From Nocardioidaceae bacterium (GTDB lineage Bacteria; Actinomycetota; Actinomycetes; Propionibacteriales; Nocardioidaceae): a stretch of 41,695 nucleotides of DNA. The position numbers were made by a program, and so were the translations under genes. Where the stretch lies: assembly GCA_013696975.1 (NCBI GenBank), contig JACCXO010000025.1, forward strand, positions 1 to 41,695, in the 5' to 3' direction. Below, piece by piece: positions 18,661 to 28,313 of this stretch (its first letter is position 1; each line of letters starts with the position of its first letter). A model generated the notes under the pieces. It did not search any database. It was not told the origin of the DNA and saw nothing but the letters and a program-made list of their open reading frames with translations.

Positions 18661-19365
18661 TTAGTAGTGCTTGACTCGGATGCTGATGGCGTAGTCCACC
18701 TCGAGACCTGGGTGCTCACAGAGGATCCGCTCAGCATGGTCGGGCGCGAACTCGATCCGAACCACCGCCTCCAGATCGGCTCGTGTCTCAAACTTCCAGC
18801 GCATGTCCCGGCGTAACACGTTCCATCCATGCCGCGAGAAGAACTCATCGACAGCTCGAGCGTCATACGAGGGGAAGGCGGAGATGAACCAGCGACCGAA
18901 CGTGCTGCGCGTGGCGTCGACGTCGATGACGACGGCCACCCCACCTCGCCTCACGACGCGCTCCAGCTCTTGCAGGCCCGGCTCGCAACCGGGACCGAAG
19001 AAGTAAGCCCACCGCGCATGGGCGACATCGACAGAGGCTGTCCCCAACGGGATGCGTTGGGCGGAGCCGTGCAAAACCTTGACATTGGACAGTCTGCGGG
19101 TGCGCAGCCGAGCCCAGGTTACGAGGTCGCCGTGCGGCTCGACACCGATGACCGAGGCTCCCTCGGTGGCCAAGAGGGGCAGGTGATAGCCGGTGCCGCA
19201 ACCGAGGTCGAGCACGGTGGCGTCTTGCCATGCTCGGATCGACCGCATCGTGCATTCGATGACCCCGTCAGGGTCGACAGCGCGGTTCTCGAGCTCGTAG
19301 ATATGCGGATGCTCCCAGATGTTGGGGCTGGCTCTGGCCCCCGAGACGATCCGGCTCATCTGCAC
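18661..19365 (-). CDS. Class I SAM-dependent methyltransferase
   Basis: DATVLDLGCGTGYHLPLLATEGASVIGVEPH motif I; ELERVVRRGGVAVVIDVD. Confidence 0.9.
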   Translation of the reverse strand: MQMSRIVSGARASPNIWEHPHIYELENRAVDPDGVIECTMRSIRAWQDATVLDLGCGTGYHLPLLATEGASVIGVEPHGDLVTWARLRTRRLSNVKVLHGSAQRIPLGTASVDVAHARWAYFFGPGCEPGLQELERVVRRGGVAVVIDVDATRSTFGRWFISAFPSYDARAVDEFFSRHGWNVLRRDMRWKFETRADLEAVVRIEFAPDHAERILCEHPGLEVDYAISIRVKHY

Positions 19366-19389
19366 TCAACGAGGTGATGCATAGCTCCG

Positions 19390-20028
19390 TCAGATGCTTA
19401 CGACTCCGGCGGAGGTTTTGAACGAAGCGCTCAAGATGCCAGGCGTTCCGTTGGGGGCCACCCACTCCACGTCAAGGCCCTGCATCGGTTGGTGAGCAGG
19501 CACACCCAGCCAGTTGGAGACGCGCCGAGGATCCCCCGCGATCTGAAGGCTGCACAGCTCGATGTTGCCGCTGGCCTGAGCCGACGGATGGTCGTGGCTA
19601 TCGCCTTTCCACTGCACGAAGAACGGCAGCTGAGGGTCGGACTGCAACCCGCGTACGCCGATCTGGCGCCATCGCAGCTCCACCCCGTCAGGTCGATGAC
19701 GGTTGCCCAGGACTGACTTCCGCTGCAAGCGGCTCTCGACGATGGATATGTCGTCGACCGCGACGACCCATCCCAGCCATCCACCTCCGGCCTCGGACCG
19801 TGACCGCACGGCTTGCCCGAAGGGCGCCTTGTCGGAGGCGGGGTGATCGAGCACCTCGACGACCTCGAGGAACTGCCCTCCGGCCAAGGGCAACAGCATG
19901 TTCCGGGTGCCGAATCGCGGATGGATCCCCCCGTCGACGAATCGCTCACCCAGCTGCTGTGACAGGCGGGCCGTGGTGCCCACCAACCCGTCTGGACCTG
20001 CTGCAAAAGAGAGATGGTCGAGTTGCAT
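19390..20028 (-). CDS. VOC family / glyoxalase-like domain protein
   Basis: MQLDHLSFAAGPDGLVGTTARLSQQLGERFVDGGIHPRFGTRNMLLPLAGGQFLEVVEV. Confidence 0.85.
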   Translation of the reverse strand: MQLDHLSFAAGPDGLVGTTARLSQQLGERFVDGGIHPRFGTRNMLLPLAGGQFLEVVEVLDHPASDKAPFGQAVRSRSEAGGGWLGWVVAVDDISIVESRLQRKSVLGNRHRPDGVELRWRQIGVRGLQSDPQLPFFVQWKGDSHDHPSAQASGNIELCSLQIAGDPRRVSNWLGVPAHQPMQGLDVEWVAPNGTPGILSASFKTSAGVVSI

Positions 20029-20097
20029 TTCGTCATTGTGGCCGCAGTATGGACGGTGCCTTGCGGCGGGGTCCGAAATGACGCACTGGCTGCGATG

Positions 20098-20919
20098 TCA
20101 ACCGACGATGCGGTTCGAGCGCGCTCCGGTAGGTCGGCTGGCCGGCGTTTGCGCGTTCGCCGTCGCAGGGTGCAGGGTCAGCGGTTGCCTGGCGGCCAGG
20201 AATGCCGTGCAGTGGGCGGCCAAGACGTCATACGCCGATTGGCCCATCAGCTCGACCAGCTCGGGGGCATAGGACACGAAGACCGGCTGCTTGCCGACAT
20301 GTGCCTCGGTGTTGCTCGAGCAGTACCAGTCGAGGTCCTGGCCACCTGGGCCCCAACCGCGGCGGTCATACTCGGTGATCGTGACCTCCGTGTACGACGT
20401 CTGGTCGGACCTCTCGACCTCGCGATACAGCCTTCGCACCGGCAGTTGCCAGCACACGTCTGGTTTGGTCTCGAGGGGGTGATGCCCGTTGCGCAGCGCC
20501 CAGCCGTGTAGAGCGCAACCCTCGCCACCTGCGAAGCCGGCACGATTCAAGAAGACGCATGCGCCATCGAACACAGCGGTTCGGCGCTCGCCGTCATCGT
20601 CCACGTCGGCCCAAGGGCTATTGCTGCTCCCGACGCCGTGAAGTTGCCAATCGGCTGGGGTCAGCAGCTTGACGAAGGACCGAACCCGCTCCTCGTCGGC
20701 CCTGTCGCTGAAGTGGGCGCCCAGGGTGCAACAGCCGTCATCGGGGCGTCCCGCATAGATGCCCTGGCAGCCGGTCCCGAAGATGCAGGCCCAACTCGAG
20801 GTCAGCCATGTGAGGTCGCACTTGAAGCGCTGCGAATCGTCGCCGGGGTCGTCGAACTCCACCCACGCTCGGGGGAAGTCCAGCGACACCTCGGGCACGA
20901 TGGCCAGCGTAGTGGGCAA
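20098..20919 (-). CDS. Conserved Cys-rich actinobacterial protein (Rv0495c-like)
   Basis: [40 protein letters not shown]...GEGCALH...[10 protein letters not shown]; divergent to ppx as recalled for the mycobacterial locus. Confidence 0.72.
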   Translation of the reverse strand: MPTTLAIVPEVSLDFPRAWVEFDDPGDDSQRFKCDLTWLTSSWACIFGTGCQGIYAGRPDDGCCTLGAHFSDRADEERVRSFVKLLTPADWQLHGVGSSNSPWADVDDDGERRTAVFDGACVFLNRAGFAGGEGCALHGWALRNGHHPLETKPDVCWQLPVRRLYREVERSDQTSYTEVTITEYDRRGWGPGGQDLDWYCSSNTEAHVGKQPVFVSYAPELVELMGQSAYDVLAAHCTAFLAARQPLTLHPATANAQTPASRPTGARSNRIVG

Positions 20920-20953
20920 CCGAGAGGCAGCGGGCAGGCGTTAGCCTCCCTCC

Positions 20954-21877
20954 ATGAGAGAAGCCGTCCTCGACATCGGGTCCAACACCGGACACTTGCT
21001 GGTCGTTGATGCCCATCGAGGTGCGGCGCCGTTGCCGGCGTTCTCGAAGAAGGCACCGCTGCGGCTCGCTGAACATCTCACCGATGCCGGTGCCTTGAGG
21101 GAGTCCGGGGTCGACGAGCTGATCACCTTCATCCAGGAGGCCCTGTCGGTTGCCGACGAGCAGGGCTGTGAGACCGTCACGGCCTTTGCGACCTCCGCTA
21201 TCAGAGAAGCCAGCAACACCGACAAGGTGCTCAAGACCGTGCAGCAGAAGACGGGCGTCCCATTGACGGTCCTCTCCGGCGAAGATGAGGCCCGCCTCAC
21301 TTTCCTGGCTGTCCGTCGCTGGTTCGGCTGGTCGTCTGGCCGGTTGGCCGTCTTCGACATCGGAGGTGGGTCGCTCGAGATCGCGGCAGGTACTGACGAG
21401 TTGCCGGACGTGGCGCAGTCGCTCGAGCTGGGCGCGGGTCGCCTCACCCGAGACTGGCTGCCCGATGACAGGCCGTCTGAGTCGTCATACAAGGCACTGC
21501 GCAAGTACATCCGTACCGAGATCGCACGTGAGGCCGGGTCACTGCTGCGAGCTGGGGTCGGCGATCACAGTGTGGCGACGTCGAAGACCTTCCGGTCGCT
21601 TGCCCGCGTGTGCGGTGCTGCACCTTCCGCAGAGGGCACTCACGTACGTCGAATCCTGCGTCGTGGCGAACTCAAGATCCGGTTGCCCAAGATCGCTGCC
21701 ATGACCCGCGCGCAGGTCGCACATCTGCCAGGAGTGTCGAATGCGCGGGCTCATCAGCTGCTGGCAGGTGGTCTGGTCGCCGAAGCAGTCATGGATCTGT
21801 ATGACATCGAGGGACTCGAGATCTGCCCCTGGGCGCTGCGTGAGGGCGTCATCTTGCAGAAGTTAGACACCCTTTAG
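20954..21877 (+). CDS. ppx: Ppx/GppA family exopolyphosphatase
   Basis: [44 protein letters not shown]. Confidence 0.93.
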   Translation: MREAVLDIGSNTGHLLVVDAHRGAAPLPAFSKKAPLRLAEHLTDAGALRESGVDELITFIQEALSVADEQGCETVTAFATSAIREASNTDKVLKTVQQKTGVPLTVLSGEDEARLTFLAVRRWFGWSSGRLAVFDIGGGSLEIAAGTDELPDVAQSLELGAGRLTRDWLPDDRPSESSYKALRKYIRTEIAREAGSLLRAGVGDHSVATSKTFRSLARVCGAAPSAEGTHVRRILRRGELKIRLPKIAAMTRAQVAHLPGVSNARAHQLLAGGLVAEAVMDLYDIEGLEICPWALREGVILQKLDTL

Positions 21878-21905
21878 CTGCGACGTGCGCGCATAGGCTG
21901 GGGAC

Positions 21906-22742
21906 GTGGGCGCAGATCGCTATGATGCGGAACACCACCCGGTGCGGGTACCCTCGGCGCGGGTGGCCCTGTCGTCTGCGTCGGTGTACCCGGAGTCCAC
22001 GGCGTTCGCCTTCGAGATAGCGGCTCGCCTTGGCTATGACGCGATCGAGGTCATGGTGGGCATCGATCCGATCAGCCAAGACGTCGAAGCCATCAAACAC
22101 CTCGTTGACTATCACGGCATCCCCGTGTGCGCCGTACACGCGCCCTGTCTGTTGATCACCCAACGTGTCTGGGGTTCTGATCCGTGGCACAAGCTGCAAC
22201 GCAGTGCCGAGATGGCGCGGGTGCTCGGCGGCGATGTCGTGGTGGTGCACCCACCGTTCTTCTGGCAGCGCGACTACGCCCAGAGATTCGTGGTGGGTAT
22301 CGCCCAGCTCGAGGCTGACACGGGAGTGGCCTTCGCTGTGGAGAACATGTACCCGTGGCGGGCCTCGCGACGCGAGATGCAGGTCTATGTGCCGACCTGG
22401 AATCCGGTTGACCATGACTATGCCAACGTGACTCTCGACCTCTCTCACACCTCGACCGCCGGTGACGACCCGATTTCGATGGTGCACGAACTAGGAGCGC
22501 GGCTGCGCCATGTGCACATGACCGATGGCTCGGGTTCCGCCAAGGACGAGCACCTGGTGCCGGGGCGCGGGAATCAACCCTGTGCAGAGTTGCTCGAGCT
22601 CCTTGCCACGCAGGGGTTCGACGGCAACGTGGTCCTGGAGATCAACACGCGCAAGGCGCCCTCAAGGACCGCCCGGCAGACCGACCTTGCGGAATCGTTG
22701 GCATTCACTCGTCTTCACTTCGCGGCCGCAAGCATCCGATGA
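21906..22742 (+). CDS. Sugar phosphate isomerase/epimerase (xylose-isomerase-like TIM barrel)
   Basis: [62 protein letters not shown]; Rv0498-like position. Confidence 0.87.
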   Translation: MGADRYDAEHHPVRVPSARVALSSASVYPESTAFAFEIAARLGYDAIEVMVGIDPISQDVEAIKHLVDYHGIPVCAVHAPCLLITQRVWGSDPWHKLQRSAEMARVLGGDVVVVHPPFFWQRDYAQRFVVGIAQLEADTGVAFAVENMYPWRASRREMQVYVPTWNPVDHDYANVTLDLSHTSTAGDDPISMVHELGARLRHVHMTDGSGSAKDEHLVPGRGNQPCAELLELLATQGFDGNVVLEINTRKAPSRTARQTDLAESLAFTRLHFAAASIR

Positions 22743-22762
22743 GTCCGCCTCTCTTGGCGGAC
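22743..22762 (+). terminator. Hairpin GTCCGCC-TCTCTT-GGCGGAC immediately after the isomerase stop codon
   Basis: Perfect 7-bp stem with 6-nt loop starting right after TGA (22740-22742); no U-tract, so not a canonical intrinsic terminator. Confidence 0.6.
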
Positions 22763-22844
22763 CCCCAGCCACATCAATGACAACCTGCTACGAAGCAGCC
22801 CGAGCCACGGACGTCTCGCGTGCCGAAGTCCGGCCAGCGCGCTG

Positions 22845-23066
22845 TCAGGTCTCTGTGATCTGTGCGATCAGGTCGCCCTCGGTGACGACATCGCCCTCGT
22901 TGACGGCGACCTCCGCGACGGTGCCCGAGACCTCCGCCGGGACGGGGATCTCCATCTTCATGGATTCCAACAACACGAGAGTGTCACCTTCTGCGACGGT
23001 GTCTCCGGCTTCGACGAGGACGTGTAGAACGTTGGCGACGAGTTCAGCGTGGACCTCGTAGGCCAT
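22845..23066 (-). CDS. Stand-alone biotin/lipoyl attachment domain protein (biotin carboxyl carrier-like)
   Basis: 73 aa; LVLLESMKMEIPVPAEVSGTVAEVAVNEGDVVTEGDLIAQI with the EXMKM biotinylation motif. Confidence 0.93.
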   Translation of the reverse strand: MAYEVHAELVANVLHVLVEAGDTVAEGDTLVLLESMKMEIPVPAEVSGTVAEVAVNEGDVVTEGDLIAQITET

Positions 23067-23275
23067 GAGTACTCCTTTGTCCGCTACATCAGGGCCGTCG
23101 CTCAGCTGCGTGGGTGGGGCCTCTTCGCGATCCTAGTTGTCAGATCGATGCCGAGGAGGGCCATCACCGATGGGGCCCCCGACCGTGGACGGGAGGCAGG
23201 AGGCCCACCTGCCAACGGCGTACCCTGTGATCCGCACCCATCGCACCTGTCAACAGGCTCGCTCAAGGAGGATCT

Positions 23276-24205
23276 GTGCTTCGTCGTTCTCTGCTGATGT
23301 TGTCGCGCAGCGACAACGTCAAGCACCTGGTGAGCTCCATGCCGGTCTCGAATGGCGTGGTCTCTCGGTTCGTCGCTGGCGAGACGGTCAGTCAGGCCGT
23401 CGACGCAACGGAGAGGCTTGTCGCTGCTGGGCTCCTGGTCTCGCTCGATCATCTGGGCGAGGACATCCTCGAACGGAGTCAGGCACAAGCCACCGTCGAT
23501 GCCTATCTCACTGCGCTCACGAAGCTCACCGATCGGGGACTCGCACCCGGTGCTGAGATCTCCGTCAAGCTATCTGCCGTCGGCCAGGCGCTGCCCGGTG
23601 ATGGTCAGCGCATCGCCCTCGACAACGCCCGCCAGATCTGTCAGGCGGCGAGCAACGCCGGCACAACCGTCACCCTTGACATGGAGGACCACACGACCAC
23701 TGACTCAACGCTAGGCACCCTGCGTGAGCTGCGGCTCGACTTCCCCTCGACAGGTGCCGTGGTGCAGGCATACCTCCATCGCACCGAGCAGGACTGTCGA
23801 GATCTGGCGTATGACGGCTCGCGTGTCCGGCTGTGCAAGGGCGCCTACAAGGAACCCGAGTCGGTCGCCTACCAGGACAAGCACGAGGTCAACCTTTCCT
23901 ACGTGCGCTGCCTCAAAGTGCTCATGGCGGGCCAGGGGTATCCGATGATCGCGTCTCATGATCCGAAGCTGATCGAGATCGCCGGAGCCTTGGCCACGCG
24001 TAACCAGCGTGAGAAGGGCACGTACGAGTACCAGATGCTCTACGGCATCCGACCTGAGGAGCAGAAGCGCCTGGCCGCACGAGGCGACAGGGTGCGGGTC
24101 TACATGCCCTACGGCGATGAGTGGTACGGCTACCTCATGCGCCGCCTCGCCGAGCGCCCAGCCAACCTCACCTTCTTTGCCCGCTCGCTGATGACCAAGA
24201 GCTGA
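23276..24205 (+). CDS. Proline dehydrogenase (monofunctional)
   Basis: ISVKLSAVGQALPGD, VTLDMEDHTTTDSTL, RVRLCKGAYKEP, YEYQMLYGIRPEEQKRLAARGDRVRVYMPYGDEWYGYLMRRLAERPANL. Confidence 0.95.
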   Translation: MLRRSLLMLSRSDNVKHLVSSMPVSNGVVSRFVAGETVSQAVDATERLVAAGLLVSLDHLGEDILERSQAQATVDAYLTALTKLTDRGLAPGAEISVKLSAVGQALPGDGQRIALDNARQICQAASNAGTTVTLDMEDHTTTDSTLGTLRELRLDFPSTGAVVQAYLHRTEQDCRDLAYDGSRVRLCKGAYKEPESVAYQDKHEVNLSYVRCLKVLMAGQGYPMIASHDPKLIEIAGALATRNQREKGTYEYQMLYGIRPEEQKRLAARGDRVRVYMPYGDEWYGYLMRRLAERPANLTFFARSLMTKS

Positions 24206-24250
24206 CTGCCACACCACCAACGGGCTGACACCCATTGATCGGGAGGAAGA

Positions 24251-25057
24251 ATGACAGTCGCCATCTTGGGCGCCGGGGTGATGGGCGAGACCTTGGTCTC
24301 GGGCCTGATCAGAGCCGGACGCCCACCAGCCGAGCTGCTGCTGGCCGAGCGAAGGCCGGATCGGGCGGCTGAGCTTCGCGAGCGCTACGGCGTCGACGTC
24401 ATCACCAATGTCGCGGCTGCGAGCGAGGCCGAAACGCTCGTGCTCGTGGTCAAACCCCAGGACATGCCTGACCTGTTGGACGAGATAGCGCCCGTGGTCC
24501 GGCCGGGGCAGCTGGTGATCTCGCTCGCCGCTGGCATCACGACCGAGCTGATCGAGTCTAAGCTGCCCGAGGGGGTGGCGGTGGTGAGGGTGATGCCCAA
24601 CACCCCCGCCCTGGTCGATGAGGGGATGGCTGCGATCTCCCGCGGATCGCACTGCGACGAGGATCACCTCCTCGAAGCTGAGAGTCTGCTGCGGGCAACC
24701 GGCAAGGTGATCCGCGTGCCTGAGAAGCAACAGGATGCAGTGACGGCCATCTCCGGCTCGGGGCCCGCCTACCTGTTCTTCGTGGTCGAGGCCATGATCG
24801 AGGCCGGGGTGCATCTCGGCTTGCCGCGCTCCACGGCCACCGAGCTCGTCGTACAGACGATGGTCGGATCCGCCAAGCTGCTGCGCGAGACCGGCGAGCA
24901 CCCCACGGTGTTACGGGAGCGAGTCACCTCGCCCGGGGGGACGACGGCGGCGGCGGTGCGCAAGCTCGAGGATCACAAGGTTCGTGCCGCGTTCATGACC
25001 GCGCTGGAGAGCGCCCGCGACCGCTCGCGAGCCCTCGCCCGTGGCGAAGAGGCCTAG
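24251..25057 (+). CDS. proC: Pyrroline-5-carboxylate reductase
   Basis: MTVAILGAGVMGETLVSGLIRAG, VVRVMPNTPALVDEGM, AISGSGPAYLFFVVEAM, TSPGGTTAAAV. Confidence 0.97.
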   Translation: MTVAILGAGVMGETLVSGLIRAGRPPAELLLAERRPDRAAELRERYGVDVITNVAAASEAETLVLVVKPQDMPDLLDEIAPVVRPGQLVISLAAGITTELIESKLPEGVAVVRVMPNTPALVDEGMAAISRGSHCDEDHLLEAESLLRATGKVIRVPEKQQDAVTAISGSGPAYLFFVVEAMIEAGVHLGLPRSTATELVVQTMVGSAKLLRETGEHPTVLRERVTSPGGTTAAAVRKLEDHKVRAAFMTALESARDRSRALARGEEA

Positions 25058-26338
25058 TTGACAGCGCCTCAGTTCACGAGCGCCACCGTCGCCGCCGGGC
25101 CACGGTTCGGTGCGACTGACGAGGACAGACGGGTCGCGCTGCGACGCATGCGCATGCTGGCGCTCGCGCTGTTGTTGGTCGCCGCGGTGATCTTTGTGCT
25201 CACGGTGAACCGCGATGGCGCGTGGGCTTATGTCCATGCCACTGCTGAAGCGGCCATGATCGGCGCCATCGCTGACTGGTTCGCTGTCACGGCGTTGTTC
25301 CGATATCCGCTCGGGCTGCGAATCCCACACACAGCGATCATCCCCACCCGCAAGGGGGCTCTGGCTCGAAGTCTGCAAGCCTTCGTGACCGAGAACTTTC
25401 TCTCAGAACCCGTCATCCGTCAGCGGTTGGCTGATGCCGAGGTCAGTCGGCGGCTTGGCAGCTGGCTCACCGAAGCGTCACACAGCACCCGGGTGGTTGA
25501 CGAGGCGTCTGCTCTCCTGCGCAGCGGACTGCACCGGGTCCATGACAACGAGGTGGCAGCGGTCATCGAGACCGAGCTCATTCCGCGGTTGGTCGACGAG
25601 CCACTGAGCGAGATCTCGGGCCGACTGCTGGGCGAGGTCGTCGAGGAAGGGGCGCACCACGGCCTCGTCGACTTGGCGCTCGTCGAGGCTCATCGCTGGC
25701 TGAGCAACAACACCGAACTGGTCGCGGCAGTCCTCAGCACTCGTGCGCCCTGGTGGACCCCGCAATGGCTGGATGAAAAGGTCACCGACCGGCTCCAGCT
25801 GGAGGCCCTGGCCTGGATCGTCGACATCAGGGACGACCCCAACCATGCTGCCCGTCGCGCTTTTGACGACCTGCTGCGGCAGTTGAGCGCCGACCTCCAA
25901 AACGACCCCGCCACCGTCGAGCGCGCTGAGCGGCTCAAGCGGCGAGTGCTCAGCCAACCGCAGGTTGTTGTCACTGCGGTCTCCCTTTGGGGCGCCCTGC
26001 GCCGGGCATTGCTCGAGACGCTCGAGGATCCACAGAGTCCGTTGCGCGCACGTGGCGTCGCCCAGCTGCAGGCACTCGGCAAGCGCCTTGTCGATGACCA
26101 CGACTTCAGCAGCCGAGTTGACGGATATGTCGCAGAGGCGGCCGTCTACTGCGTGGAGCGCTACGGAGCCGAGGTGACCACTGTCATCACCGACACGATC
26201 GACCGGTGGGACGGCAAGGAGGCGGCCGACCGGATCGAGCTGCACGTCGGACGGGACTTACAGTTCATCCGCATCAACGGCACGTTGGTGGGTGGTCTGG
26301 CGGGACTTCTCATCTATACGCTGTCCAGGCTGCTATGA
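25058..26338 (+). CDS. DUF445 family membrane protein
   Basis: Probable TTG start abutting the proC stop; AEAAMIGAIADWFAVTALFRYPLGLRIPHTAIIPTRKGALARSLQAFVTENFLS; C-terminal INGTLVGGLAGLLIYTLSRLL. Confidence 0.92.
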   Translation: MTAPQFTSATVAAGPRFGATDEDRRVALRRMRMLALALLLVAAVIFVLTVNRDGAWAYVHATAEAAMIGAIADWFAVTALFRYPLGLRIPHTAIIPTRKGALARSLQAFVTENFLSEPVIRQRLADAEVSRRLGSWLTEASHSTRVVDEASALLRSGLHRVHDNEVAAVIETELIPRLVDEPLSEISGRLLGEVVEEGAHHGLVDLALVEAHRWLSNNTELVAAVLSTRAPWWTPQWLDEKVTDRLQLEALAWIVDIRDDPNHAARRAFDDLLRQLSADLQNDPATVERAERLKRRVLSQPQVVVTAVSLWGALRRALLETLEDPQSPLRARGVAQLQALGKRLVDDHDFSSRVDGYVAEAAVYCVERYGAEVTTVITDTIDRWDGKEAADRIELHVGRDLQFIRINGTLVGGLAGLLIYTLSRLL

Positions 26339-26382
26339 GGTGGACCGCAAAGGAAGCGGCAGGCGACAACTAGGGTTCAGCC

Positions 26383-27564
26383 ATGACCGGACCAGCGTGC
26401 CTCGTCCACGATGATGAGCTCACTCGCTACGACTTCGGACTTGGCCATCCCCTGGCTCCGCAACGTGTCGACCTCGCCATCCGATTGGCGGATGCGCTGG
26501 GCATTCTTAAACTGCCCGACCTCTCACTGGCGCCGGCGCCGGTTGCTTCCGACGCGCAGCTCACGTTGGTGCACACCACCGACTACATCGCCGCCGTACG
26601 CAGCGCTGGCGCTGACCCGGACCGGGCTGACTACAGACATGGGCTCGGCACCGAGGACAACCCGGCCTTCGCCGGCATGCACGAGGCATCCGCGCATGTC
26701 GTGGGGGCAACGCTCGAGGCAGCTCGGAAGGTATGGAGCGGTGAAGCTCTGCACGCGGTCAACATCAGCGGCGGCCTGCACCATGCCATGGCCGACTCGG
26801 CCAGTGGCTTTTGCATCTATAACGATCCGGCCATCGCGATCGCTTGGCTGCTCGGGCGAGGTGCCGAACGGGTGGCTTATGTCGACATCGACGTGCATCA
26901 CGGCGATGGGGTGCAAGCCGCCTTCTACAACGATCCGCGGGTTCTGACGATCAGCCTGCACGAGGACCCGGGCACCCTCTTCCCTGGCACCGGCAAGGCG
27001 ACCGAGAGTGGCAGCCCGGATGCCGAGGGCCTGGCCGTGAACGTGGCCCTTCCGCCGGGCACTGGTGATGGTGGTTGGCTACGGGCGTTTCACGCCGTCG
27101 TACCGCCGTTGCTACGTAGCTTTCGGCCGACTGTCCTCGTCAGCCAGCACGGCTGTGACTCCCATATGGACGATCCGCTGGCGCATCTGATGCTCAGCAT
27201 CGACGGGCAACGTGCAGCCCACCTGGCGTTACACGACTTGGCACACGAGGTGTGCGCTGGCAAGTGGTTGGCCACTGGTGGGGGTGGCTACGCCGTGATC
27301 GACGTTGTGCCTCGCTCCTGGGCGCATCTGCTGGCGGTCATCGGCGGGTCACCGCTGGATCCGCAAACGGTGGTGCCCGAGACCTGGCGCGCGTATGTCG
27401 AGCAGCGGACCGGTCGTCGCGCACCCACTTCGATGACTGACAACCGCTCGCCGCTCTACAAAGAGTGGGTCAGGGGCTATGACCCGGACTCGTGGTTAGA
27501 CAGGTGCATTCAGCAGACGCGCCAGCACATTTTTCCGGCTCACGGGATAGACCTGTCCCACTGA
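26383..27564 (+). CDS. acuC: Acetoin utilization protein AcuC / class I histone deacetylase family
   Basis: ALHAVNISGGLHHAM, VAYVDIDVHHGDGVQAAFYNDPRVLTISLHEDPGTLFPGTG, ATGGGGYAVIDVVPRSW. Confidence 0.95.
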   Translation: MTGPACLVHDDELTRYDFGLGHPLAPQRVDLAIRLADALGILKLPDLSLAPAPVASDAQLTLVHTTDYIAAVRSAGADPDRADYRHGLGTEDNPAFAGMHEASAHVVGATLEAARKVWSGEALHAVNISGGLHHAMADSASGFCIYNDPAIAIAWLLGRGAERVAYVDIDVHHGDGVQAAFYNDPRVLTISLHEDPGTLFPGTGKATESGSPDAEGLAVNVALPPGTGDGGWLRAFHAVVPPLLRSFRPTVLVSQHGCDSHMDDPLAHLMLSIDGQRAAHLALHDLAHEVCAGKWLATGGGGYAVIDVVPRSWAHLLAVIGGSPLDPQTVVPETWRAYVEQRTGRRAPTSMTDNRSPLYKEWVRGYDPDSWLDRCIQQTRQHIFPAHGIDLSH

Positions 27565-27707
27565 TTCGGGAGCTTGTTGGCGCATATCTACGTGGCTGCA
27601 CAGGTCACCGAGAGGTCTTACGGGGTTGCACACAAGCCGACACGCCGTCCGGTAGGCGTTTATCTGCCAGTTGAGGCCCTTTTATTCGGCTTCGCTTCCC
27701 CAAGAGT

Positions 27708-27749
27708 CACAATTGCCACTACTCTCACGTTTAGCGCAGGCGAATTGTG
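27708..27749. promoter_or_regulatory. Inverted repeat CACAATT-N28-AATTGTG upstream of the bldC-like gene
   Basis: Read directly (27708-27714 and 27743-27749); function not established. Confidence 0.5.
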
Positions 27750-27797
27750 CTTCGGCGGGGAAGCCGGGGAGCGTTGGCGCCGAAAGTTGGTGCGCCC

Positions 27798-28007
27798 ATG
27801 GACGCAGAGCCCCCTGAGGGCGGGTTAGCGGCCGTCAACTTGCTCACGGTCGCCGAGGTAGCCGCGGCAATGCGAGTCTCGAAGATGACCGTCTATCGCC
27901 TCGTCCACAGCGGAGAGCTACCTGCCCTGCGCGTTGGGAAGTCCTTCCGTGTCTCGCAGGATGCGGTGAACGAGTACCTGCGTAAGTCGTTCTATCAGGC
28001 GGGTTGA
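27798..28007 (+). CDS. bldC: BldC-like MerR/excisionase-type helix-turn-helix regulator
   Basis: NLLTVAEVAAAMRVSKMTVYRLVHSGELPALRVGKSFRVSQDAVNEYLRKSFYQAG; position matches Rv0500A/BldC-like genes. Confidence 0.88.
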   Translation: MDAEPPEGGLAAVNLLTVAEVAAAMRVSKMTVYRLVHSGELPALRVGKSFRVSQDAVNEYLRKSFYQAG

Positions 28008-28196
28008 CGCAGATCCTGGTGTCGCAGGTGGCCGGCGCCTCCCGACTCGAACTGCGTTCACCCGAGGAGCCGGAGGAGGTGGCAGGTGGCCGCCCGCACG
28101 ACCGGTAGGCTAGGGCGGTCGTGTCCTGGATACGGCGATTTCAGCTCAGCGGGCGAACGACCTGGCGAGCATCCAGCAACGCCCGAAAGGTAGACC

Positions 28197-28298
28197 GTGG
28201 GCTCAGTAATCAAAAAGCGTCGCAAACGAATGGCAAAGAAGAAGCACCGCAAGCTGCTCAAGAAGACGCGTATCCAGCGTCGCCGTCAGGGCAAGTAA
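28197..28298 (+). CDS. 33-aa ribosomal protein bS22 / AURKAIP1-COX24-domain protein
   Basis: GTG start: [33 protein letters not shown]-stop; below the ORF-track length cut-off. Confidence 0.93.
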   Translation: MGSVIKKRRKRMAKKKHRKLLKKTRIQRRRQGK

Positions 28299-28313
28299 AG
28301 GCCTGACGGCCCG

